A stretch of 64,000 nt of DNA from Pagrus major (Eukaryota > Chordata > Actinopteri > Spariformes > Sparidae). Within the stretch, counting starts at the first letter, position 1; every line of letters starts with the position of its first letter. The translations under genes and the position numbers were made by a program. Below the pieces are notes generated by a model. The model was not told where the DNA came from, made no database searches, and saw only the letters and a program-made list of their open reading frames with translations. Shown one piece after another: positions 45,901 through 59,500 of this stretch. Location: assembly GCF_040436345.1 (NCBI RefSeq), contig NC_133236.1:18679466-18743465 (forward strand). Reading direction: 5' to 3'.

Positions 45901-48900
45901 GACTTATATACATCCTTAGAGATTCTAATGTCGGCACAGCTTCAGCTTACACTGAGTACAATGGGAAATGATGTCGTAAAAAAAGCGTCCAGGAGTAACA
46001 GAACAAGGGAGACCGTTTTTAATTAAATTATTAACAAATCCTACGAGAAGAAAACATCCAGCTCTGAAGTTTTCCTGAGTTGGTCTAAATGTTGCCTTGG
46101 CCTGATGTAACTTAGAAACACTTTGTGACATGTTTATGACTAAGAAAGCTAAGAAGACTAAATAAAAACACTAATGCAGTTCTCTAAACCCTCATAATTG
46201 TGTTGTCTTCCTTCTTTTCCTGTTTTGGTCTCAGTGCTAATTTGATTGACCTCTTGAACCGTATGAACCTGTCGTAACTGCCTAACTTTGTTCAAACAAA
46301 CAGAACGGAACGATTATTTTGTTACATTATCCCAAAATCTGCGATTTTATTCAGTGTAGCGGTGTGTTCATTTTATTCGCCTGTTGCTATAACTCACAAG
46401 GACATATTACCTTGTCTGTTAACATGTCTCGCCTGATAGATTTTTATCAGCAATAGCGCTTTTTCAATAATGAAGCCTCCCATGATCCCACGCTACTTTT
46501 GTTTTGTTTTGATTGAGAGACCTGTGCTTTCAAGTTTTCTAGTTTCCTTTTGATCGCATGTCTTGCGCTGATTGTCACCTATATGCCAGTTTCTGTCCCA
46601 ACAATGACAAAACCGTTGTTTTTTAGAAACGTTGAAAAAAAATTTGTACTTGGGGGCGTATACTAATTTTGTGTCCAATGAAACACAATGTGTGTGTGTG
46701 TGTTTGCTACGTTCAACAAGCTCTCAGTTTTCAGTCTAATAAATGAAAGACTCAGATGCCACAAATGCCACATACACTACAAAATAGCCATCAATCGGCT
46801 ACCTGGTCCTTCTCACTTTAGACTGGTCATGTGCTTAATGCTACTGGGTTAGCCCGCTGAATGAGAGTCTGTTACTGTACTCTAACTCGTTCTTCAGCTC
46901 ATGAGCAGCTCCTTCCTCGGGTCTTCATGCCAGGTAACCCGCTGAATGAGAGTCTGTCGCCAGTCTGTACTCATGGCTGTTCTCCAGGTTGTGATCGTAG
47001 TTACTGTCAATTTGAAAGCCCTAACGCCAGTCAATATCCATGACAAGTCCCTCTCAAGATTCCTGTTTTTACGGGACACGTAAGTATGTGGAATCTAAAA
47101 TCACTCTGCTCACGATTTCACGACAACCTTTACATGAAGAATTAGTCCATTATAATAGTAGTAAAGTTCTGTAATTTAACTAATCGATTGATCAACTTAT
47201 CACATTAGGTCTACGTTTTTGTAGTCCCAAATATCCCAAACATGCCACGTTGAACTTTGGGGAAATGTGCATTAAAGTATGCACAAGGCATCTGGAATAA
47301 CTCCATGTGATACAGCTGTAAACAGCCTGACAATGAAACTGAATACAATACTGTCAGACTGAGAGGACTAAGATATTTTAACAAGCTACTTAAAGTAAAA
47401 ACTGTACACCGACGGGTCAATTTAAATATGTTCTCCTCATTTTTCTGATTTTCTGATTAGATTCAAATAGGCTGCAACCATAACATTACAATGAAATCCA
47501 TGTTTTTTGTGTTTAAACTGCAGTTAAGTCAGGATAACACAGAGCCAAGTCTAAGGGGTTGACGCCCCACATATCTTGATAAATCAGAAAACGTGCCTGA
47601 GTTGAGGAATGTCTGAGGAGGGGTGTTGAATGGTCAGGGTTGGGGGTTGGGGTGCTGGGCGGAGGGGCTTTTTGTTGCCTGCAAAGAAGTGAATGACATC
47701 ATCGGACAGCACAGAAGAAAACGCCTCCTACTCTTCCAAGAACTGGATGGGATGATGTTGAAATAATTGGAGGAAAGGGAAACGAGGGCCGAGAGAGTGT
47801 GAAACTGCCTGAGATCAGAGAGTTTTTCATTCAATACATGTCCTTTCTTCTCTATTTTTTGATTCTGTTTAGGTCTTTTCACACCATCACTTTTTATGTC
47901 CCGAATCCACACTCCAGTCCTCTTTAATCCCTCGCCCTCTCCACCGCTCTCCCTCCATTTCTTCTGTCCTCTTGAGCCCACATCCCACCCCCCACTCCTG
48001 CGTGTGTGTGGGCCGGAGGGATGGATAAGAATGTCGGACAGGAAACGCAGTCACTTCTTGACATCACTGCTTCCTCTTCTTTTTGCCCGTTTCCTCGAGT
48101 TACATGTCGTTCTGTACTCAGCACAGTCCGGCCAACAACTTTTCCGGCTTTTCTTGCTGGGAAATACAGTACAGTGCGTGATGAGCGTCGTAGATGTGAC
48201 GTCTCAGATTTGAATACTTCCTGACCATCTTTTGTTTAGTTTTGTTGCAAAACAATTGAGCGTCATGTAGCTTTCATTTGAGAGAGAATCGGTTGGTTCC
48301 ATAAAATCGATATTATCTTATCCTTGCGATCAAGTATGTATTCTTGTGTTACTCAACAGCAAGAAAAACTGTTTTTTAAATTTGGGTGAGGTACTGCATT
48401 TCCTTCAGAGGGGTTTGTTTAGCCAGCCTTTGCCATCTGTTATGTTTGCATTCCTGAAATATCTGCACCAGCAACTTGGCATTCCAGTTGTTGTTATGCA
48501 TCATCTCGTCTTCCAGTACAGAAAGAAGAAAGAAACATCTCCTGGTGCTTGAAAAGACCCTGAAAATGGTCCACATTTACAAACGAGTGCAACAGGCAAG
48601 AGGTGAATGAGAAGGACTTATCAGCTTGTCAATTTTGCCGGTTTGTGTGATTTGTGCTTTGATCCACAGAACTCTGCATCTTCAAATGCATGTCCAAAGG
48701 TAGTCTAGATGAAAGATTTGCACCCAATAGTGGAAAGAGGCTGGTGAAAAAAAGTGTCTCATCTTGTCTCTGAGCCAACAAAGATGGTTCCCACTCCCTA
48801 CCCAGCTGCATCGCATGAGAACTTGCCCAAAAATGCTCTTCACGATTGCTCTTATCCCTCATTCTCTTCCTGGCTGCTTATCCATCTTTCTTACCTCAGT

Positions 48901-51900
48901 CTCATGCACGGCTCTGCTTAACATTAGGATTTGGCTGAGATCCATTAACATGTGCTTGATTTACACTCAGAAATTGTTCATGGATTTTATCTCAGCTGGA
49001 TGTTCAAAATTTAATTTCGCCTGAAACGCCCAACAGAGTGAGTAATTCTGACTGTTTCCACAACAACTTTGCTTGTTTTGGGATTTTCTAGAAACAAACG
49101 TCGGTAACTTAAGACAAGGTGGACTTAGGCAGATCACTGAAGGATCGCGTGTCCAGCATCAAGAAGATTACACTCGATTCATGCATCGGAGGAAAGTGAA
49201 AAACCTCACTTCAGTGACACATACTTGGCATATATATAAAGATGTTATCATTAATTGCAAAGTAAAGATGACTTATTATAGTATATGGATACTCTGTGCT
49301 TTGTATCAGGGACCTTAACGCTATTAAAGGAGGATAAGAAGGAGGGGTCAGTCACATTCCTGGTCCATTCTCTCAATCCTCCATGTGCCTGGGGGAGGTT
49401 AGGGGTTGAGGAGGGAGATTAGGTTCCCTGATGCCGGGAAAGATGAGAGAGGAGCTCCTGCGGAGACGAGTGGGTCCTGGGGGGTCTGAGAAGTCTATCA
49501 TGAGTTTGACCATATTACTGTAATGTCAGGCCCTCTGTACCTGGGACGCTCATTTTAATACTCATAGGGATGGACTCTCGACAAACAATTAACGTTTTGT
49601 TTTTTATATGGTGCACTTTGGACACACCATGACTGTCTATCCAGCAGTACAGACCATTTGTTTTAAATGATGAACGCGAACAGACTGGACAATACAGCAT
49701 CTGCTTTTTTTATTTGTGGTGACTTTATGGTCTCTTCTGACACTCTGAGACAGTTATTTATTGTGCAAACAAACAACAAAAAATTAGCAAAAGGTAACTG
49801 AGTGATCAGTTTATGTGGGAGTGATGATTTAGGTTGCTAACTCATTTTTTACATGTAAATATCGACTATATAAAACATGGACGGAGCTTCTGGGTCTGAT
49901 AGGTGAAGCCAATATGGCAGTGGCTTAAACCTGCATTCTTGTAGAAAATTATGGTCCCATTTAGGGTAAAATAGATGATAAAGTAGGGTATGGTTTAGGG
50001 CATATATGACTGATTGCTGTACAATTCAGTACACAGATTCATGTCGCCTTCAGGATGAATTGTAGCCTCATAATTTCAGATCACCTGACTTTTTATCATC
50101 AGGTCAAAACAGTAATTTGTCTGTACTTTTGTGGCTCTACTTTGTTAGCATGCCAACACACTAAAAATGCTTAATATGAACCTGTCAGAATGGTCAATGT
50201 GGGGATGTTAGCTCAAAGCACTGCTTTGTCCAGGTGTAGCCTCACAGAACTGCTAGCTTGACTTGTCTAACCAGAATCAAGCAGAAACGTTATGTTTAAC
50301 AGCGGAATCTGTTACAATAATGATTTGATGTCATTGCTTTGACAAACAATAAAAATGTCACTTCAAAAATAATTTTTTAAAAAAGTAAGTAAAATAAGTA
50401 AACAATCCACCAATGGAACAAGTGAAAATGTGCTTGTTAAGATTTGTTTAAATAAGATGTGATGTCAAAAAACTTAAAAGCCCCTTTAAGTCACAGAAAT
50501 GTGACTTGTTAAGTGATTGTGTCCTATATTAAGTGTAATGTGATCTTTTGACTAGAAATTAGACAAATACACTTGGTTAGATTTTGAGTTTTTTGCAGTG
50601 AAGTTAAAGTTAGCATTACAGTATGATGTCTCAGCATTCAATCATCCAATTGTATATGGGGAAATTGGCCGTCAGTATTTTGGCGAGTGCAGTCAGCTGA
50701 GAGATTAGATTTTTGATTAGCTTGCCGTCAGCTGATCAGGTTATTGCTGACGATCTAGTCTGTCAGAACTTACTCAAGCTTCATTTAAATAGCTAAAACA
50801 CCATTCGGGAAAAAATAAAGCTTTCTTTCTGATCAGTTTACAGGCTGAAGCGGCAGTTGACAAACAGCAGATTTCTAATCGACTTCTCTTATCCTCTGTT
50901 GCCCTGAAGTGGATTCTTAAAGCACCCACTTTATTACAAATGACTAAATAAAACATGCTGCACAGATGAACATAATTGAACTACTGACTGGACAATGATG
51001 GATCTTGAGGGGCTGAGGGCCTTTTAAGCACTCAATCTAAAACTCTACCTCCCGAACACTTTCCTCTGGGATCACTTCCTTTCTCTGAGGAGGAGAAATC
51101 AGTCTGACGTCTCGCAGCAAGTTGATGGATCAGCATCTGCGCAAACCGAGGACAAAAGAATTCCTCCCAGTAGTGTGAGTACAGTAGAAAAAGATGCACA
51201 AGAAGATCTTGAGGAACAGTGCCTGTAATAAGTATTGTCAGTTGGAATGTAAAAGGAATACGGGCCAGAATCCAAACGGAGCAACCCAGCGGCTGGATTG
51301 TATTATGACGACTGTACGACGTGAGGCCTTGTTGGCAGAGATCAGACAGAGCTTAATTGAAGGGAGAGGTCCCTTCCACAGGCGTGATGAACGTTTTGGC
51401 AACACAGCTCTGTATGTCCCCCGGGCCGGGCCTGAGTAAGTCCATCCTGGAATTAAATCATGGCCACACACACAAATACACACACACGCACACCTACAGT
51501 ACGCACAGACTGCAATACGTTCACCTCGTAAAAGTTAACACCTGCAACCAAAAAGAAATAAAAATGTAGCACGAAGAGACTCTAGTGAATCGTTTCTGAC
51601 AATTCATGATACAACTAGGACCTATCTTACTTTCTGACTTACTAGGACAGCTACAGTATGCAATACAATTTGTCGTATTGTACCGAATCAGGTTGTAAAA
51701 TACTTCTTGCCTTCATTATTGATTAATGACTAAATGTCGGGACAACTGTCCACTAGGAGTTTACATAACCTAAGTTGTCTTCCATTGGCTGATTTTTCTG
51801 AGCTGAGAAACAGCTTAATAACCTACAGGCATTCTGCATGTAATAACATGTCGGAAGTCATTTTTACACCAAAATATGCACATATATGCAGGTTTTTTCA

Positions 51901-54843
51901 AATCTGAGTTAACCTGATAAAAACAGGTGATTGACTCCTTTCCCATTGTCTATAGAGTTTGCCTTTCTGTTTTTTGATCGGGTGTGTCACATTCAACGTC
52001 ACGAATATGCAAGAAAACAGGGAACAGTTGATTAACGTGACTGCAGCAGAGGTGACCTCCATTGTCGGGCGTTTATGTATTGTAATGTTGACTTTACTGT
52101 CTGGAGCTGGAGGGAAAATATACTTTACTTCGTGAACATAAAGTTACAGAGAGTAGAAGGGAAAAGAGGAGCAAGAACTGGTGTCTCTGGTGAGTGCTGA
52201 GTTTAGCGAATGACCTGAATCACTCACACAGGCACAGCCAGTGTGCGTCGTTGCTTGCTAACTTATGGCTAATGTACAGTAAAATAATCTGGCTATTTGG
52301 AGCAAATAAATACTCCCGCAAGTAACACGAATAAACACAAATGATACTGCGGTCAAACTGTGTGCACTCGTGGTTAATACACCATTTAACAACCAGTATT
52401 GCTGATGAAAATCTATCTGACATGACTCAGGCACAAATGTTCATTGACAAGATAACAGTAAACCGGTGGATTTCTCTGGGTTTGGAAACATTTGGGATAG
52501 TAGACGTACTCAACTCAACCAAATATTTAATACATGTAGTCATTTTTAGACATTTTAATGCAGAATCCTTCTACATTATATCTTTAACTTCATTGCATCA
52601 GAAAAGGGGTGAAAATTAGCGTGTCCTCCCAGGTGTCATGTTTACGCCAACTGGAGCTGGAACCATTAAATCTACTGAGTCATTGGACCTGGGAATGAAT
52701 GCAGATTGTACCCTTCTCCACTGAAGACAAAAGCCAGATGTTAGTGGGAGTGAGTGAGTTTTTTGTCCAGTGTGAAAGGGGAAATACAGAAATGTAGTTT
52801 TTGTCAATCAAATACTTGATTGATTCTCCAAACACAAGCACAGTACAGAAAGTGACAAAAGTTTTAACGTCAACGCTCTGTTCTTGGTTTGGACTGACAA
52901 CTTAAGTATGTACGTGACACTGATTTCTACACATCCATTCATGAATTAAATCAGTGAATTGATTTAATGAGGTGAACTGCACCCATTTGGTCCCGTGAGT
53001 GGAATGAAACAAACAGACGTGCATTATTTGACGAAGAATGATCAAATAAACACAAAACTGCCTTGAACACATATGAACACACTCACACAGTCAGCATTCT
53101 TTCCCTCTCAATCCTTCCAGAAAACTTCATCTGTCCTCTTTTTAGAGCCTGTGAGCCGCCTGGGAGGGACCGTCAACGCTCCGGCCAGTGAATTACATCA
53201 GCTATGATGTCAGTCTTTGGGCTCCCACTGCACCCCATGCGCCCACACCCCTGAAATTAGCAACCCAAACACACATACAGGCTTATGTACACGTCTAAAT
53301 GGAAAACACAGCACACAACAAATGTTATTATGAGACTGACCTATAAAAAGATCAATATGGTTACTTTAATAACACATTATGTTGGTGCTGAATACAAAAA
53401 CAAATCTAGTTAGAGAGATTGGTTGATTCTGAGAAAAAACTGAAGTGATAATGAGTCTTATTTTAATTAGATTTGTAAAGTTGTAAACTGATGCAAAAGG
53501 TTGTTGCATCAGTCATGGATGTATGTGTCTTTAAGTGTCTTTCCTCTCTCTTTATCCTTCCCCTATTTTTACTCCTCTTGGTTTTGCTTGCCTCTCCTCT
53601 CTCTTTAGCAAAGAAAGATTTTTGTGCTCGCCCCTCAAAACCTACATGTAATATTTATTCAGTTCCTTTCTGTCTATTAACCCGAAGTAAACTGTGCATT
53701 CCTGAGCCTAAGCTCTTCTGCCTGGGCCCTTTCTCAGCCAATCTGGCACCAAAAGAAGATCAAAACAAACTTTAAGGATGATTTTCAAACAATATTTTAA
53801 TCAACTTGTTTTCCATGTTTTATCCAAAACCGATGGCCCCCCAAGATGGAGTCCCAAGTCCTTGCCAAGGACAAAGGAGCAGCAACCAAAGACCAAGTAA
53901 CAACAAATCTCAAAAACTCTGACCTTTGTTTGGCTATTTTATCTATGCTTACTTCTCATTTTCAATCTTGCATTTTCAGGAGTTCTCGAAGACCAAAACA
54001 CGACTGCCACATCTCCTTTGCAAGCCACGGTCACCTTGTGTGAACCATTCAGTGTTTGTATTCACAATGATCTCGACTACTATCAGACAGACTGGAAAAT
54101 GTAACTCCACACCATCCTCATACTTTGATACCATTTTAAACACATACTTTTGGTCATTTCATTAAACAGTCCATGACAGATGATAGACTAAAATATTTTT
54201 GCTGCAACGTATAAACCTGCTCGATACTCATTGACTTTCCCACTAAAATTGGCCATAAAAGTCTTGTATTTGGAGAATCAATACCTTTGATTCCTGTCGA
54301 AATTTCAGATTTAAGAATGGGTTAGATGAAAGTGAGTTAGATGTCGTATTCAAAAACACTCTCAGTTGTCGAATTATCCACATTGGTGTGTGATCTGTTT
54401 GGGGTGTGGTCCTCACACTATAAACACTCTGGTGTACCTGATAGAGAGAGATTATGGCTGTGTGTTTGCATATGTGTGCGCTTGTACGCACGTATGTTTG
54501 CTCATGTGTCAGTCTTTTGATCTGCAGCCTGTCTTTTGTTGTTTTTGGTCGTTATCAGAGAGATTCCTCTGCGCTTCCTGTCTCCCACAATGCATCACTG
54601 TCTTTATCAGGGGGCACAAGAGGTAGGGGAGAGCTGGGATGAGAAAACCCTCCATACCTCATTCCCCTATCTTCTCCATTTTTCTCCCATTGTGTATCTC
54701 CCTTCCTTTCACTCCCCTGCACATCTTTAATCAGTAGCCTTGAATGTCTCTCACAACATCAGTAGATTTCTACAGTTTCTCTCCAGTTTTTTGTGCTGCT
54801 GGTAAGAGTGCCAGGCTCTGTGAGCACAACATCAATCAGCCAT

Positions 54844-54893
<50 letters not shown>

Positions 54894-56198
54894 TGAATGT
54901 GTGTAATAGCCAATGGATCTGAACAGATGTGAAAAACATGTTTTCTTGAGGCAAGAAGAAGGGAATGATTAGGGAAAAATCACTTGGTGAGAAGTATGAT
55001 GAAATCATAAGCGGAGAGGGCTGAAAATAATCACTTTTGTTTAAAAAAAAGTAAGAAAAAGGTGGTGACGGACGGGCGGCAAAATCAATTCATCTAACCA
55101 TTTTGAGGACACACAAAACAGAGAGGAATGTTGCATGCGATTCATCTTTATCGTGTTCACAAGTTCAGGTTAATTGGTTTTGTGTACATGAATGCAAATG
55201 GTCCGCAGCTTCTGTTTTTGCATGCACAAGTGCACAAGATCTTAGCGTTCCTGACGGTAAATATGTGATTCCACTCTTTTCTGTTCTATATTTTCCCACG
55301 TTACTAATTAACTCACAGTACACGTCCACAGAAGCAACGATTTCAACAACCAAATTACTCTCCACTAGTCTAAGTGCCACATCAACTCATACACTCTGTA
55401 TCTCTGCTCTGAAGAGGGTATTGAGTTACTCTATAAACGGACAGAATCGCTTCATTAAATAGCTTATTAAATAGGTTATTTGACAGAGTGGTATGTGACA
55501 TATCTCTGTGTTTTAAGTAGTATAGGGTTACCCTTTCCCCTGGGCCATAACATATTATGAAGTGCGCAGGTTGCTTTGTGCGGGGCCAGGGTCACGGCCT
55601 GCTAAATATTTAGGGAGGGTGCACCGGCCCCTGCAGCCCTCCCAGATTGAGGGAGACACGATAGAAATGGTAAAGAAAATAAACAAACGCAGCTTTGGAG
55701 ATAGGAGGGTGCTGCAGAGGATGGACAGAGCAGGTTGGTGCATATGTTAATTTAAGTGGCAGAAATCAATTTTGCCCATTATTACTGGTTAATGACTATC
55801 TCAGATTACTGACTTGAAAATGTTCATTGAGTCCTTTGAGTAGCTTACACAAGACCACAGACAGTCCTCTTTAAATGTTTCTACTAAAAACAATGTTTTG
55901 ACAAGTCCATTAAACAGTGAGACAAATGAGGCCTACTTCTGTGTCCATTCGCTTCTTCGACAGAAAAGATGGATTCCCAACTCTGTGAAAAGGTAGTGGG
56001 AGGTTCTGAAAGAAACATTTTTATTCAAGCAGGCCTACAAATTTACAAAAGGGGTGTGTGTGTATGCAAGTTAAGAAATAGTGAGGCAAATAGAGATGTG
56101 AAAAGTATGTGAAAAGCCAATGTAGGTGTCCCCTATGTTTTGACAAAGGGATTAGTGAAGGATCAAGTAGATCTCGCAAGACATCTGCAGTTAAGAAT

Positions 56199-56282
<84 letters not shown>

Positions 56283-56535
56283 AAAACTGACCCCACACAA
56301 ACAAGCTTACCTTCTGCCACTGCTGAAGAAACAGTACAAAATCCCAGACACAATCACACACAAACATCTCCCCTACTTACCCCACCAACCACAGGAACAC
56401 CCAAAGCCACACACTGTAAATAAACACTACTGACGGATAAGACACACACACACACGCACCTTCTGCCAGCGTGTTGTCCTCTGAGTGTCCGTTCAGACTG
56501 GTCATGCTGGAGATTTGTCCATTTTTCTGCAAAGA
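35615..56535 (-). CDS. akap12: A-kinase anchoring protein 12 (gravin/SSeCKS), partial gene
   Basis: Membrane- and cytoskeleton-associated scaffold that tethers PKA, PKC and calmodulin. Recognised exons are 56460-56535 (alpha-type), 43835-43859 (beta-type start) and 35615-39936 (main exon with stop). Either upstream exon ends one base into the Val codon completed by TT at 39936. The main exon has the family's basic blocks GFKKIFRFVGFKFTLKKDK, SPFRKLFMAG and GSPLKKLFTGAGLKKLSTKK, and three calmodulin/PKC-binding Trp motifs. From base 39919 as residue 1 these are at W435 (AWSSFKKLVTPKKRVKRS), W521 and W601. SDTPAVVPLSEYD matches human. The beta product would be 1448 residues, shorter than human AKAP12 (about 1780). 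The alpha first exon, which carries the N-myristoylation site in mammals, was not found and should lie right of the window. Confidence 0.93.
39937..43834. other. akap12: akap12 intron
   Basis: 3.9 kb between the beta-type start exon and the main exon. Contains an ACT-type microsatellite at 41482-41510, a T run at 42075-42087 and a mixed-composition block at 42950-43180 with GGGAATTAGGATCC. No further coding exon recognised. Confidence 0.5.
43835..43859 (-). CDS. akap12: akap12 alternative (beta-type) start exon
   Basis: Minus strand reads ATG CTT GGG ACA ATA ACT CTA ACA G, then GTAAGA. Spliced to 39936 it gives MLGTITLT-V-GQPDGV. The human beta isoform begins, as I remember it, MLGTITIT-V-GQ, so both peptide and splice phase agree. 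The coding part is 25 bases. The 5' UTR extends to higher coordinates. The beta form lacks the myristoylated N-terminus and is driven by its own promoter in mammals; no clear CArG box or TATA box was found in the 300 bases upstream. Confidence 0.85.
43860..44240 (-). promoter_or_regulatory. akap12: Presumed akap12 beta promoter region
   Basis: Sequence immediately upstream of the beta start exon. AT-rich next to the exon, then pyrimidine-rich with respect to the plus strand. No diagnostic motif; inferred from exon position only. Confidence 0.3.
54845..54892. repeat. (GT)n microsatellite
   Basis: 24 uninterrupted GT units. Confidence 0.95.
56202..56279. repeat. (CA)n microsatellite near akap12 exon 2
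   Basis: About 38 CA units, starting roughly 180 bases downstream (minus sense) of the exon 2 donor. Confidence 0.95.
56460..56535 (-). CDS. akap12: akap12 exon 2 (alpha isoform)
   Basis: 76 bases between a TTTTTTTTTTCAG acceptor (ending 56536) and a GTGCGT donor (from 56459). It encodes SLQKNGQISSMTSLNGHSED NTLAE plus one base of the Val completed at 39936, giving AE-V-GQPDG. The human alpha isoform has LQKNGQLSTINGVAEQD at this place. The exon begins in phase 0 if TCT is its first codon, so the first exon should end on a complete codon. Confidence 0.85.
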
Positions 56536-59500
56536 CTGAAAAAAAAAAACACAGAAAGAGGAGACACTGTGAGTCAAGAAGTATTTCTAATTTATTTTCT
56601 AATTTATGGTGATCATTTTTTTTCCTTTGAAAGAAGAGTTTGACATTTTGGGAAATACTATTACACTTTTTATGAGTTAGGCGAGAAAATTCATAGCGTA
56701 AATACAGAGGGTGTTTCTAACATTGGACATTGAATGCGAGGCTAGCTGTTCCCCTTGTTTCCAGCCCTATTTGAAGCTACATTAAGCTAAGCAAACCATC
56801 TTGTAGCTCTTGCTCTATAGTTTACACACACAGTGGTACTAATCTCCCATCTAACTCTCAAAAAGAAATCTAATAAGGGTATTTTTCCAAATGTTAAGCT
56901 TAAGGCATTCAAGACAATGTCAGCCTTCACTTAAGCACTAAAACTGCTGTCACTGCTCATAACCAGGGTCTACGGTTTTCAATTAATGTGAACCACCAAA
57001 TAAATGCCAGTATCTCAGCCGACCCATCATTGTTTTATGATCAGTGAAACAGCCTGCCAGGACGTTATTAGATCCTTAAATGGTGCGTGTGCCGCCCCTT
57101 TATTACACATCCTTAAATGGTTTTATTAGCAGGCGATAAAATTCATTGTTTGAAGACATAAACATCATAACAAGGACCAAAAATGGGTAAATTCACACCA
57201 AGTCACAAAGATCAATGGTAAACTGGAAGACAACACTGAAGAAGAGCTACACAGAAATCCTACCATAAAATATCCCAATATCTCAGCAAAAAGAAAGACC
57301 ATTCATGAGGCTACAAATGAAGATCAAAAAGTACAATACTGCATTTAAGTTGTTTTTTATCATGGACATACAAAGAAGTGAAAAACACACTGCCTGGCTC
57401 ACAGCACCTTATCAGTGAATCTGGGTCCTGACAAGGGTTTTTTCTGGTCGCGACCAGCTTCGACTGACAGCCGTACAATAGCAGGCAGGCCGAGCTTTGT
57501 CTGTCCCGGCCAGGGGAGAGGGAACCAGAGCCTCCCCACAGAGCTGCTAATCTAACTAATGGACAACTCGGGCTCCATTCCCACCACCCCAAACTCCTCC
57601 AGGAAAGCCCTGAAAAATGACACCACAGAGGAGACACTCTGCTTGGGACAGGTTGGAGAGATGCACTAAAAGATGAGAAAAAGAAAGTGAGAGCCGGTTT
57701 GAGGAGGGGAGGAAGGCAGGGGAGGTCATCAAGGGGGAGGAGGGCTGTCCTACATGGTGTTGTAACTGTTTGTGGGGAATATAACAAAGGCCAACTCTGA
57801 GAGGAGCGGTGTAAGGCTTATTTATACATGTACAAACGAAGGAGAATCAACTGCTTGTCTCTTCAGTGACACTTCGATTTAAGTTCTATCGACTATCCAG
57901 TGACAGTTGTGTCATGTGGCAGGTCTAAAATAAGCTCCTACTCTCTACAGTCGTTTCAGTTGTTTCTGTCTTCATTTCAGTCCAACAACTTTTCTTCAGT
58001 CATTTCTTTTATAGACAAATACCTGGTATGTTCGCATTGAGCTTCAGTCAGCAAAACCAGATAAAAAGGGGATGGCTTGTATGATACGGCGGCCATAAGT
58101 GGTTATAGATTTAATGAGACATCTTATTAACATCAAAAACTTAATGCAACAATTGACCTCGTCTGTTGCCTCCTAAGTGTTCCCAGCAGAACAGCAAACA
58201 GAAATAGAGAACCTCATTAGGTCGTGTACATTATGATTCCTTAAGTGCTCACAGTGCCATTCGGATGTTGTTACTGAAAAGCTTGATTGAGGAAGACGAT
58301 ACTAAAGTACAGTGAGTGCATGCCACCATAGCGCAAAGGTTGTGTGGACCCTACGTCCTCAAAACAAAAAGGAAAAAACACGACTACTGGATGTCATTTC
58401 TTGTCATGACCAGCTGATCAGGAATCAGTGCAGAAAAACCAATAATAGAAAGTCCCATGATTATAGTTTACAGGAGACAAGTCAGCCAATGTTCTGTTTG
58501 GTTTGTTGTCAACATGCTCTGGATGCTATTGAGTGAATAGTTTAATTATTGGGACTAAAAAACAAAACTTCGTCTAAATGCCACATTAAATCAGCCACGG
58601 AGGATGTGAAATAAAATAAATTGTTATTTAATATTGTAGATCTAGTTTTATCATGTTTCATGAGCAATTACATGTTGACAAGAGGCTGGTGCAAAATGCC
58701 TCTGACCAATGCACGGGCATGTGAGTAACTATGTATTTGACTATTTGTGAAGTATTTGATGCAATCTTCATGTAAGCACTACTTGCAAAACAATAAGAAC
58801 GGTATATTTGAAGGCAGACAAGATCATTATTACATATTGGGAGCCTTTACCATTTTCAATGGTTTAAATGCTTTCACACAGAGGAGGATGGTCCTGTCAT
58901 TTCAGTCCTTTTAAAGCCATCAGGACTCTGGATCAGATCTGGTGTGTGAGCCGTCAGCTGACCTCCAGACCTGCAGCCACCCCGCCCTCCCCTAGTATAT
59001 CTCATGACTGGCATTCCCAGCATTCCTTGCCCTCTTCTTCAAAATTCCACAGATCCCCCCCAACACCTGACTCCGTCCCCTTATTTTAGCCCACCGCCCC
59101 CAAATGGTCATCCTTTCACCACCTCTGTCCCTAAGTTACCTCATAAGCCCCCATCTGACCCCAGTCAAAATGTCACACCTTCTTGTGGGCATCAAAGGTG
59201 CTGCTGCTACAGTCTCACCACAGCAAGTGTAAGACAGGACACATCCATCAATAACAATGGCAGACAGTACTTAGGATGAGGATGAAGGAGCTGCACCAGG
59301 ACCTTTTGGGATCAAGTCCACATTAGATGATTCTGTTCCTTATATGTTCTGAGTGAAAAGAAATAGTTTGAAGATTTAAGATTGCCATGTCCCCTGACGT
59401 TATCCAAGTGTTTTAGTTGCCTCACATTAACTTTAAACCAACCGCTTAAACCTGGAGGTTTATGGCTGCAACCGGGAGCTCTGTAGGTTGCTCTGTCAAT

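Larger units (their letters stand above)
44241..56459. other. akap12: akap12 intron between exon 2 and the beta start exon
   Basis: About 12 kb without a recognised exon. Items inside: CCT/CAC-rich tract at 44226-44260, short tandem duplication near 46853-46958, CpG-bearing block 51230-51440, inverted repeat at 53195-53210, GT microsatellite 54845-54892, CA microsatellite 56202-56279. Several mixed-composition blocks (44800-45180, 49350-49540, 55560-55740) could be conserved non-coding elements, which only an alignment can show. Confidence 0.5.

Noticed and set aside
56021-56423. Open frames made of Cys-Val or Thr-His repeats
   Set aside because: They are translations of the CA/GT microsatellite at 56202-56279.
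57311-57787. 158-codon minus-strand frame in akap12 intron 1
   Set aside because: Composition is irregular and no family resemblance was seen; it was examined as a possible akap12 first exon but lacks an MGxxxS start and a phase-0 donor.
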